Assembly: GCA_964650485.1 (NCBI GenBank)
Contig: CAZYTX010000076.1
Coordinates: 1 to 11,666, forward strand
DNA length: 11,666 bases
Origin: CAZYTX01 sp964650485
GTDB lineage: Bacteria; RBG-13-61-14; DATKZS01
Direction of reading: 5' to 3'
Part shown: positions 1 through 5,781 of the stretch, piece by piece
Numbering within the stretch: position 1 is the stretch's first letter
Layout of the letters: every line of letters begins with the position of its first letter
Notes under the pieces: model-generated
What the model was told of the DNA's origin: nothing
What the model saw: only the letters and a program-made list of their open reading frames with translations
The model's database searches: none
Position numbers and translations under genes: made by a program

Positions 1-3
1 TGC

Positions 4-28
4 AAATGGCACCAAGTTTTTGCCATTT
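4..28 (+). terminator. Weak hairpin at left edge, possible terminator
   Basis: AAATGGCA (4-11) and TGCCATTT (21-28) form a perfect 8-bp inverted repeat around a 9-nt loop, with the T run continuing one base to 29. This could end transcription from a gene left of the window, or be a protein-binding dyad upstream of the gene at 110. The stem has only three or four G-C pairs and the T tract is short, so it is a weak terminator at best. Confidence 0.3.
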
Positions 29-58
29 TCACATTGGCGCATTATTTGGGATTATGAT
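28..58 (+). promoter_or_regulatory. Candidate sigma70 promoter for the secreted protein gene
   Basis: TTCACA (28-33) and TATGAT (53-58) each match the sigma70 consensus at five of six bases, but the 19-base spacer is two longer than ideal. The -10 box lies about 50 bases before the ATG at 110. The -35 box overlaps the right arm of the inverted repeat at 4-28. Confidence 0.3.
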
Positions 59-109
59 ACGGTTAGTCACCAGTTTATGCTCGTTGTGCTCATTTTCAAT
101 GAGGATACA

Positions 110-556
110 ATGAAGAGCTTGGAGCTAAAGTCCAGTGGCAGAGTCAGTGTGGCACTGCTTTGCCTTGCGGCTCTAATGGTCGCGGTTATATCGGTCCGGG
201 AAGTCATTGCAGAGGATGACACAGGTTCTCATTCCGTGACCGCCCGCATAGACCCGGAATGCAAGTCCAGGCCGGCCACCTTCAAGGTGCCCGAGGCAAG
301 GACCGCATTCGGTTTCAAGGTCAAAGGCCCTTTGCCGGGAAAGAAGTGCCACGGGGAAGGCCCTCCTGAAAACGTGGGTTTTTCAATAAGGGACGGCAGG
401 GGAAAGATCATTTACATGTGGAGCAAGTACAAGGACCAAAAGCCATATGAAAAGGGGGGACCGCTGGAGAAGCTGACTCTGGGCAGTGGAGAGTACACCC
501 TTACCGTGGCTGGAGGAGCCGGAGCAGAGGTGACACTAAGCCATGAGCTGAAGTAA
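110..556 (+). CDS. Small exported protein of unknown function
   Basis: The family is not recognised. I start the protein at the ATG at 110 (148 residues), not at the in-frame ATG at 20, because 110 has GAGG (101-104) five bases upstream and places a signal peptide at the N-terminus. Residues 11-34 form a hydrophobic stretch (VSVALLCLAALMVAVISV) ending near the small-residue site VIAED, as expected for Sec export or an N-terminal anchor. The mature part has about 113 residues. It has two cysteines (C51, C80) that could form a periplasmic disulfide. The C-terminal end, GEYTLTVAGGAGAEVTLSHEL, alternates like beta strands, which recalls small beta-sandwich domains of the pre-peptidase C-terminal type, but this is only a resemblance. 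The gene stands alone: 563 bases separate it from the next gene. Confidence 0.75.
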   Translation: MKSLELKSSGRVSVALLCLAALMVAVISVREVIAEDDTGSHSVTARIDPECKSRPATFKVPEARTAFGFKVKGPLPGKKCHGEGPPENVGFSIRDGRGKIIYMWSKYKDQKPYEKGGPLEKLTLGSGEYTLTVAGGAGAEVTLSHELK

Positions 557-766
557 TCGGGACTTTTGCGATAAGGATCTGGACCGGAGCGGGGGCTGCG
601 ATAAAAAGATAGAAAAAATTACCGGGGGCTCTTGACAAATGATTCCCGCTTTGATAAAAAGAGAAAAACCCTGAAATACAAGGAGATAGGGCAAGGGTCA
701 AGTCTTGGTTGAATCCGGGGGAGTAAATCCCGATAAAGCGTTGGAACGGATTTATACTTTTTGGGC

Positions 767-796
767 TTGACAAGACACTGTGGAAGCGTGTATGAT
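767..796 (+). promoter_or_regulatory. Strong sigma70-type promoter for the polysaccharide unit
   Basis: TTGACA (767-772) is a perfect -35 box and TATGAT (791-796) is a five-of-six -10 box, separated by 18 bases. It is the best promoter match in the window. Transcription would begin near 803, giving a leader of about 300 nt before the outer-membrane protein at 1120. No other gene lies between it and the two export genes, so those are its likely targets. Confidence 0.6.
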
Positions 797-898
797 CTTT
801 AGGACTGTTTTCTGGAAACGTAATCGAGGCTTATGTTTAGTCTGACAAAGGACGGGTCCCGGCCCGAAAGAGGGCATGATTTGAATAATAGAGAGGGG

Positions 899-932
899 GA
901 TGCGCAACATAGAATCTTATTGCTGGCGCATC
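899..932 (+). other. Leader hairpin, 7-bp stem
   Basis: GATGCGC (899-905) pairs perfectly with GCGCATC (926-932) around a 20-nt AT-rich loop. It lies inside the transcribed leader of the polysaccharide unit. Its role is unknown; it may be part of a larger folded leader. Confidence 0.35.
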
Positions 933-1006
933 TAAAGGTAAAGGCCGCCTGGACTTTCATCCGGGAAAGCTGAGGAAGGAAGATATCTTTGCGCTTGGAG
1001 AAGTGA

Positions 1007-1029
1007 GATACTTTCTATTTGAAAGTATC
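1007..1029 (+). promoter_or_regulatory. Perfect 9-bp hairpin or operator dyad in the leader
   Basis: GATACTTTC (1007-1015) and GAAAGTATC (1021-1029) are exact reverse complements with a 5-nt loop, TATTT. No T tract follows, so it is not a simple terminator. It sits about 27 bases before the short upstream ORF and about 90 before the main start. It could be an RNA structure controlling translation or messenger stability, or a DNA binding site for a dimeric regulator. Confidence 0.45.
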
Positions 1030-1055
1030 GGATCCATGTGCTATAAAGGTTGAAA

Positions 1056-1112
1056 ATGAGGCAGACGAGACTCGGCAGTGGCTTCAGGATGAAAGCTTCA
1101 AGTAGTGAGTAA
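1056..1112 (+). CDS. Possible 18-codon upstream ORF
   Basis: ATG at 1056 has AAAGG (1045-1049) six bases upstream, a better ribosome-binding site than that of the main gene. It encodes MRQTRLGSGFRMKASSSE and stops at TAA 1110-1112, seven bases before the ATG of the beta-barrel gene at 1120 and overlapping its alternative GTG at 1105. Because the main gene has no good Shine-Dalgarno of its own, translation could be coupled to this ORF. The peptide resembles nothing I know and short ORFs arise by chance, so this is tentative. Confidence 0.3.
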   Translation: MRQTRLGSGFRMKASSSE

Positions 1113-1119
1113 AAGACCA

Positions 1120-2475
1120 ATGGAAAAAAAGGTAGAAAATATACTCCTGGCTCCTTTCGTAGTTGTTTCTGTTATCTTGACTACGTGCTTTTTAGGCTCC
1201 GGGATTGCCCATGCGGCCACGATCAAAGCCACGCCAAGGGTGAGCATCAAGTACAACTATAACGATAACCTCTACGCCGAAGACGTAAACCAGGTGGATG
1301 AGACGGCCATAGGGCAATACATAAACTACCTGGTGGGCCTGAGTTTCACCTACAAGGAGAGACGGCACAGTATAACGATGGAAGGCGACGCCGGTTACGA
1401 GCACTTTATAGCCGGGGGCGGCAGCCTGGAGGACAGGGACATTGACCCCAACGAATTCAGCGCCCTCACCCTGAAGGCCAACGTGCTCTACAGGTACTTG
1501 AGCAAGCACCTGACCTTCGAATTATTCGACCGGGCCACCCGCACCAGGGACCTGGGAGAGGTCTTCGGATCAGGGACGGACGCCCTGGGCTACTGGTCGC
1601 TCTACACCAACAACGTGGCCGGGGTGAACCTGAGACTGAAACCCAGCGGCAAGTCGTCACTGCTTATCAGGTATGCTTATGACACCCTTGTTTTTGAAGA
1701 GCCGGAGGATGATATTACCCAAAAGCCGGCGGACAGCACCGAGCACCGCGGCTTTGCAAGAGCCGAGTACGAATTCTCACCCAGGATCACGGGGCTCGTG
1801 GACGGACAGTACGCGGTCAGGGCCTTTGAAGACTTTGACGAGGTTGACCGGCAGCAGAATAATGCCGACTATAACCTCTTGCAGGCCATGGCAGGTGCAC
1901 GCTACAAGTTTTCGAGCAAGGCGTATGTCCAGGGGTTGGGAGGAGGATACAATAAAGCCTACACCGACCTTCCCGAGGAAGGTGCTGGCCCTCAATTGGA
2001 AGACGCCACCGGCTCCGTGGTTAAGCTGGACTTTATCTACAGCGAGTCCCAGCAGTACAAGGTGACCGTGGGGGCCATACAGGGCGTAAACACCTATGGC
2101 CAGAACCTGATGTTTGAATACACCTCGGGTCGGATGGCATTAACCTATTACATAACTCCAAAGGTCACGGCCAACGTGAGCGGGCTCTACAAGTATGTAT
2201 TGTACGATGTGGAGAAAAACGACCGCGAGGACCGCTGGAAAGATGACAGGAAGGACAACCTGATAAATGCCAGGGCCAACATCGGCTGGGACATCCTCCA
2301 GAAGGGCGGGGAAGGCACCTTGTCAGTGGCGGGGGGATACACCTACCAGATGCGAGATTCCAATATAGACGGCCCAGAGGACTATGTCTCGGGCACGCCC
2401 TTTTCATATGACACCTTGATAAATATAATTTACTTCAGGGTGCAGATGTTGCCCAGCATACTAATCGGAAAATAA
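1120..2475 (+). CDS. Outer-membrane beta-barrel protein, polysaccharide-associated (BBP2-like)
   Basis: Probable outer-membrane beta-barrel of 451 residues. It starts MEKKVENILLAPFVV, with a signal peptide likely cleaved after GIAHA (about residue 33). An in-frame GTG at 1105 would add five residues. The mature protein has no internal hydrophobic helix. It shows repeated alternating strands with aromatic ends (VSIKYNYNDNLY, LVGLSFTYKERRHSITMEGDAGYEHF, LLIRYAYDT, MALTYYITPKVTANVSGLYKYVLYD), separated by acidic turns. This pattern and the RVSIKYNYNDNLY opening resemble the putative beta-barrel porin 2 group, which includes barrels found in exosortase/PEP-CTERM-type exopolysaccharide loci. The last residues, ILIGK, lack the usual C-terminal aromatic, so C-terminal targeting may be atypical. 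The Wza-type gene follows after 28 bases, so a role in passing or binding surface polysaccharide is likely. Class assignment is fairly sure; the exact role is inferred. Confidence 0.75.
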   Translation: MEKKVENILLAPFVVVSVILTTCFLGSGIAHAATIKATPRVSIKYNYNDNLYAEDVNQVDETAIGQYINYLVGLSFTYKERRHSITMEGDAGYEHFIAGGGSLEDRDIDPNEFSALTLKANVLYRYLSKHLTFELFDRATRTRDLGEVFGSGTDALGYWSLYTNNVAGVNLRLKPSGKSSLLIRYAYDTLVFEEPEDDITQKPADSTEHRGFARAEYEFSPRITGLVDGQYAVRAFEDFDEVDRQQNNADYNLLQAMAGARYKFSSKAYVQGLGGGYNKAYTDLPEEGAGPQLEDATGSVVKLDFIYSESQQYKVTVGAIQGVNTYGQNLMFEYTSGRMALTYYITPKVTANVSGLYKYVLYDVEKNDREDRWKDDRKDNLINARANIGWDILQKGGEGTLSVAGGYTYQMRDSNIDGPEDYVSGTPFSYDTLINIIYFRVQMLPSILIGK

Positions 2476-2503
2476 TAAGATTCAAATCCCTCGATTATAA
2501 GCC

Positions 2504-3520
2504 ATGGGACGACACCTTTTTATCCCCGTAATAGTGCTTTTACTTAGCTTGAGCTTCCCGCTTTACGCCCAGCAGGAAGAGGTAGACGGCTATACCGTTG
2601 GGCCAAGGGACCAGCTCTATATAGGGGTGTGGTCCGCAGGCCGGCTGGAGTTGGAGCAGACCGTCGAGGTCACCTATTACGGTTCCATCCCTTTCTTTTT
2701 CATGGGCGAGGTCCACGTCGAGGGACTGACGGTAAAGGATGTGCGCCAGAAACTCACCGGACTTTTAGCCGACGGCTACTACAGGGCCCCGGTGGTGGAA
2801 ATCAAGGTCATTGAGTACGGCTCAAAAGAGGTGATGATCCAGGGAGCGGTGATGAATCCAGGAAGCTACACGCTCGACACCAACAGCATCTCCTTTCTGA
2901 AGCTCGTCTCCCAGGCCGGAGGCGTATCTGAGAGCAGGGGCAATTACGCCTACATATATCGGGGAGGCTACAACAAGAAGCCGGAAGAAAATAAAGAACA
3001 GAGCGACCGTGAAGAGAAGAACCGCCGGAGCAGCCCGCAAGATTCAAGCGACGAAAAAGGAGAAGACAACCCTGAGAATGAGGCTGAGAAGAGAGACCTG
3101 GAAGATATCCAGGACGTACCCGACTTCCTGAAAGGAGAGAAAAGCGTGAAGATCCCTCTCACGCTGCTGATTGAGGAGGGCCAGAGGGAATACGATACGT
3201 TGATCTATCCGGGTGATTTTGTCTACGTGCCTACCAAGTCCTTCCAGTCAACAAGCATAGGCTACGTATGGGTCGAGGGAGAGGTGAGAAATCCAAAAAG
3301 GATTGATTACCAGCCGGGATTCACCGTGCTCCAGGCGGTTATCCAGGCCGGGGGGGTGACCGACATGGCCGCGCCCAACAGGACAAGGCTGATAAGAGAG
3401 CTCCCCGACGGGACACTGCAAACCACAAACGTAAAGCTCAAAGGCATCCAGAAAGGGAAAAAGCCCGATATAGCTCTACAGCCCGGGGACAGGATAACAG
3501 TACCAGACTCCATATTCTAG
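2504..3520 (+). CDS. Wza-type polysaccharide export protein with two SLBB domains
   Basis: Periplasmic or outer-membrane export protein of 338 residues in the Poly_export/SLBB family, which forms the outer-membrane exit channel for capsule or exopolysaccharide. Residues 1-22 are a signal peptide (MGRHLFIPVIVLLLSLSFPLYA). No lipobox cysteine is present, unlike E. coli Wza. Residues 28-103 carry the Poly_export domain, opening with the typical YTVGPRDQLYIGVW. The first SLBB domain is at about 108-156 (VMIQGAVMNPGSYTL, LVSQAGGV). Residues 157-212 are a Lys/Glu/Asp/Ser-rich insert. Residues 231-243 hold DTLIYPGDFVYVP. The second SLBB is at about 254-310 (VWVEGEVRNPKRI, VIQAGGV). The protein ends LQPGDRITVPDSIF with no Wza-like C-terminal helix. 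The start has almost no Shine-Dalgarno but is the only one giving the signal peptide. It shares a transcript with the barrel gene. No glycosyltransferase, Wzc or polymerase lies in the window. Confidence 0.9.
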   Translation: MGRHLFIPVIVLLLSLSFPLYAQQEEVDGYTVGPRDQLYIGVWSAGRLELEQTVEVTYYGSIPFFFMGEVHVEGLTVKDVRQKLTGLLADGYYRAPVVEIKVIEYGSKEVMIQGAVMNPGSYTLDTNSISFLKLVSQAGGVSESRGNYAYIYRGGYNKKPEENKEQSDREEKNRRSSPQDSSDEKGEDNPENEAEKRDLEDIQDVPDFLKGEKSVKIPLTLLIEEGQREYDTLIYPGDFVYVPTKSFQSTSIGYVWVEGEVRNPKRIDYQPGFTVLQAVIQAGGVTDMAAPNRTRLIRELPDGTLQTTNVKLKGIQKGKKPDIALQPGDRITVPDSIF

Positions 3521-3591
3521 GCCCGTTCCACCGACAACCTTCATTCATTAATATCAATTGCCCCGGCCTCTGAAGGCGCCCTGCCGCGGAC

Positions 3592-4503
3592 TTACTTCAT
3601 GTGCTTGTCCAGGAACTCGATGATTCGATCATACCCGCGCCGCCCCTTCTCCTCCCAGTAGTTGTTCAAGAAAGCGTGGCTCTGGCCATTGAAAACCCAC
3701 AGCTCCGCGGGAGAGCCTGCCTCCTTCAACCGCTCCACGTAATGCACATTCTGCCAGTACAGGGGATCACGGTTCCCCACTATCACGAGCTGGGGAGGCA
3801 GGCCCGCACGCACGTGCTTTACAGGTGAGAGCAGCTCGTATCTCCCGGGCGCGCTCCAGTACCACTCTCCCATGTAGCGCTTGACAACCGGGGGCGCGAT
3901 CCTGTAGAGGGACTCGAAGTTGTAAACCCCGTAGGAAGGCGCCGCGCAGGTTACCGAAAGGTCCGCATCCCCCTCGCCCCGGTAAGTGGGAGTGAAAGCC
4001 GGGTTGTTCGCCTGGGTCACGATCATGGCGGTGAGGTGCCCTCCAGCGCTGTCGCCGGTGATTGCCACCCTCTCGGGGTCTCCCTTGTAATCGGACGCGA
4101 GGTCCTTTACCCACAGCAAGGCGCCCATGCAGTCCTCCACTATTTCCTCGATACGCACGCCCTCGGGAAGGGTCCGGTAGTTGATGTTGAACACCACGTA
4201 GCCCCGGTTGGTGATGTAGCGGGCCATGCCCTCCATGATGGTGTTGGTGTGAAGCTCCCAGCCGCCCCCGTGGATTATCATCAGCACCGGAAAAGGGCCC
4301 GGCCCCTCGGGGGCGCTCACGTCAAGGGTCAGGGGCATTCCCTCCACCTCCGCGTAAGGGACATCGCGCCAGTAATGCGCAACATCCTCGGGAGGGTGCT
4401 CCGAGATGTAGCCGTTCTCGCGCATGATCGAGTGCTCCCTCGACTCGCAACACATAACGAGCAAGAGGAAAAGTGAGAGCAAAAGTAAAGATGCCTTCTT
4501 CAT
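3592..4503 (-). CDS. Exported alpha/beta hydrolase (esterase, BD-FAE/HSL-like)
   Basis: Serine hydrolase of 303 residues, probably a carboxylesterase or polysaccharide deacylase acting in the cell envelope. I chose the ATG at 4503 because GGAGGA (complement of 4510-4515) precedes it and because it starts an N-terminal signal (MKKASLLLLSLFLLLVMCC). The ATG at 4536 would fall inside a good -10 box. The oxyanion motif HGGGW is at 78-82 and the nucleophile elbow GDSAGG at 150-155 (Ser152). The likely acid is D246 in GNRDPL, and the likely base H276 in GQSHAF, all in the standard order. Two cysteines at 18-19 suggest a lipoprotein, but LVMC is a poor lipobox because -1 is Met. It converges on the export gene with 71 bases between them, and diverges from the lipocalin-like gene. 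Proximity to export genes would fit removal of acyl groups from an exported polysaccharide, but opposite orientation makes this a guess. Confidence 0.85.
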   Translation of the reverse strand: MKKASLLLLSLFLLLVMCCESREHSIMRENGYISEHPPEDVAHYWRDVPYAEVEGMPLTLDVSAPEGPGPFPVLMIIHGGGWELHTNTIMEGMARYITNRGYVVFNINYRTLPEGVRIEEIVEDCMGALLWVKDLASDYKGDPERVAITGDSAGGHLTAMIVTQANNPAFTPTYRGEGDADLSVTCAAPSYGVYNFESLYRIAPPVVKRYMGEWYWSAPGRYELLSPVKHVRAGLPPQLVIVGNRDPLYWQNVHYVERLKEAGSPAELWVFNGQSHAFLNNYWEEKGRRGYDRIIEFLDKHMK

Positions 4504-4531
4504 TCCGTCTCCTCCAAAAACATAATACTCA

Positions 4532-4560
4532 ATCATACAGGTCTCAAACCCATCTTACAA
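4532..4560 (-). promoter_or_regulatory. Candidate sigma70 promoter for the hydrolase
   Basis: Read on the minus strand, TTGTAA (4560-4555) and TATGAT (4537-4532) are separated by exactly 17 bases; they match the consensus at four and five of six bases. Transcription would start near 4525, about 20 bases before the start codon at 4503. A dyad, CAGGTC (4538-4543) and GACCTG (4569-4574), flanks the -35 region and could bind a regulator shared with the divergent gene. Confidence 0.45.
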
Positions 4561-4579
4561 AAGTTCCGGACCTGCCTGG

Positions 4580-4609
4580 TTGGAAAATCCGCGGGGATAA
4601 GGGTATTAT
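4580..4609 (+). promoter_or_regulatory. Candidate promoter for the lipocalin-like/Fe-S unit
   Basis: TTGGAA (4580-4585) and TATTAT (4604-4609) lie 18 bases apart and match the sigma70 consensus at four and five of six. The -10 box is about 50 bases before the ATG at 4659. It is back to back with the hydrolase promoter in a 155-base divergent region. Confidence 0.4.
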
Positions 4610-4658
4610 TGTTCCTGCCAAGGATAGTGTGCGCTTGTGTTAAAAAGGGGGTTCGGGC

Positions 4659-5777
4659 ATGAAGCTCTGCAGGTCTTGTCTTCTGGTGTCATTGTTGATG
4701 GCCATGACCGCGTACGCTTCAGGAGGGGAGCCGGTAAAGCTCTTCCTGGAAGACGACGGCTCAAAGGGAGAGGTCCATCCCCTGACTTTGGAGGACATGA
4801 AGATCCATCCCATGGAGGGCTTCCTGTACAACGAGAACTACTTCCTCATAGCGATTACCGACTCGGGCTATTACGGCTACGTGAACATCCTGGTGTCGAA
4901 CTCCGGCCTCAAACACATGCAGCCGGGGATAAGCTTCACCATAGTGACACCCGAAAGCCAGAGGCTGGTGCGGGACAGAGACTTCCAACCCCAAGACCTT
5001 GAAGCCAGCCAGGACCACTTCGAGCTTCGCATAAAGCATAACAGCTTTAAAAAGACCGACCAAGGCTATTACCTCGAGGTCTCGCAGGACGGCCTGGGAA
5101 TGGAGCTCCAATACAAGAACCGGGTACCCGGTTTAGTGCTTGGAAACGGCAAAGCCGTGTTCGGCCGCGAGGGCAGGCACTTCTTCTACATAAACTACCC
5201 CGCGCCCCGGCCCGAGGTCGAAGGCTGGTTCACGGTGAACGGCGAGGAGGTCCCGGTCTCCGGGTGGGGGTACATTGACCACAGCATCTCCGCTACCAAC
5301 CCGGCCGCGTTCGAGGACGTGTGGCACAACATGAAGTTTCACTCCGACACCCACACCGTGCTTATCTCCAGCTTCACCACGCCCGAGCCTTATCAGGAGA
5401 ACTTCGGCCATGCCGTCATCACCGACCACAAGGAGGTGCTTTGCGCGTTTACGGACGTGCGTGTCATCGAGGAGGACGTGGAAGTTGACCCCGAGTCCGG
5501 AAAGCCCTATCCCAAGAAGGTCCATTACCGGCTTGTGGGTGACGACTGCTCGGCAAGCGCCACCATGGACTGCTCCAAGCTCACCGAGAAGTTCGACGTG
5601 TTAAAGAAGCTGGAGCAGAAGTGGTACACAAAGGCGGTGAAGCTCGCAATCAACACCTTCATCGCAGAGCCCTGGTTCTTCCGCTCGGTCGCGCCGACCG
5701 CCGTTCACATGGAAGTCCAAGGCCGGGAAATGACCGTGCACGGACAGGCGTTCAACGAGATCATTTACACGGAATGA
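4659..5777 (+). CDS. Exported lipocalin-like protein (Svf1/AttH/CrtC-like)
   Basis: Secreted or periplasmic protein of 372 residues with a probable two-part lipocalin-like beta-barrel fold. AAGGGGG (4645-4651) sits seven bases before the ATG. Residues 1-20 are a signal peptide ending AYA before SGG. The best family clue is GWGYIDHSIS at 202-211, which resembles the G-x-G-Y-x-D-H-x motif of the Svf1/AttH/CrtC lipocalin-like families. Two beta-rich halves flank it, at about 60-200 (YYGYVNILVSNSGL, ISFTIVTPESQRLV, FFYINYPAPRPEVEGW) and 215-370 (WHNMKFHSDTHTVLISSF, VHMEVQGREMTVHGQAF). A lipid-like ligand or substrate is common in this superfamily, but catalysis is not shown here: CrtC is a hydratase, while Svf1 has a lipid-linked stress role. 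The Fe-S gene begins four bases after its stop. Fold assignment is moderate; function is unknown. Confidence 0.6.
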   Translation: MKLCRSCLLVSLLMAMTAYASGGEPVKLFLEDDGSKGEVHPLTLEDMKIHPMEGFLYNENYFLIAITDSGYYGYVNILVSNSGLKHMQPGISFTIVTPESQRLVRDRDFQPQDLEASQDHFELRIKHNSFKKTDQGYYLEVSQDGLGMELQYKNRVPGLVLGNGKAVFGREGRHFFYINYPAPRPEVEGWFTVNGEEVPVSGWGYIDHSISATNPAAFEDVWHNMKFHSDTHTVLISSFTTPEPYQENFGHAVITDHKEVLCAFTDVRVIEEDVEVDPESGKPYPKKVHYRLVGDDCSASATMDCSKLTEKFDVLKKLEQKWYTKAVKLAINTFIAEPWFFRSVAPTAVHMEVQGREMTVHGQAFNEIIYTE

Positions 5778-5781
5778 AAAA

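Larger units (their letters stand above)
557..1119. other. Gene-free stretch with promoter and structured leader
   Basis: No convincing gene of normal length lies here on either strand. Part 557-760 is A-rich and holds a direct repeat of TGCGATAA (567-574 and 597-604) and a TTGACA at 632-637 without a good -10 partner. From 767 there is a near-consensus promoter, then about 300 bases of leader before the beta-barrel gene. The leader contains three inverted repeats: GCCC/GGGC at 862-875, GATGCGC/GCGCATC at 899-932, and the perfect 9-bp pair at 1007-1029. It also contains a short ORF at 1056-1112. None of the hairpins is followed by a U tract, so none looks like a finished intrinsic terminator. 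I could not match it to a known riboswitch consensus. Confidence 0.6.

Noticed and set aside
7..23. A sigma54-like promoter, TGGCAC followed by TTTGC
   Set aside because: The GG and GC elements are 12 bases apart; sigma54 needs 10. The bases are better explained by the inverted repeat at 4-28.
501..773. A 90-codon minus-strand ORF in the gene-free stretch
   Set aside because: It overlaps the end of the secreted-protein gene and has no good ribosome site or recognisable motif; its composition looks random.
840..990. A c-di-GMP (GEMM) riboswitch in the long leader
   Set aside because: Some fragments (GGTAAAGGCC, CCGGGAAAGC) recall it, but the conserved GCAAAGCC block and the GAAA tetraloop arrangement are not present in the right order.
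4036..4476. A 146-codon plus-strand ORF opposite the hydrolase
   Set aside because: It is the antisense shadow of a gene with a full catalytic triad and signal peptide.
4504..4536. N-terminal extension of the hydrolase from the ATG at 4536
   Set aside because: It would put 11 extra residues before the signal peptide, lacks a ribosome site and overlaps the -10 box of the candidate promoter. The ATG at 4503 has GGAGGA upstream.
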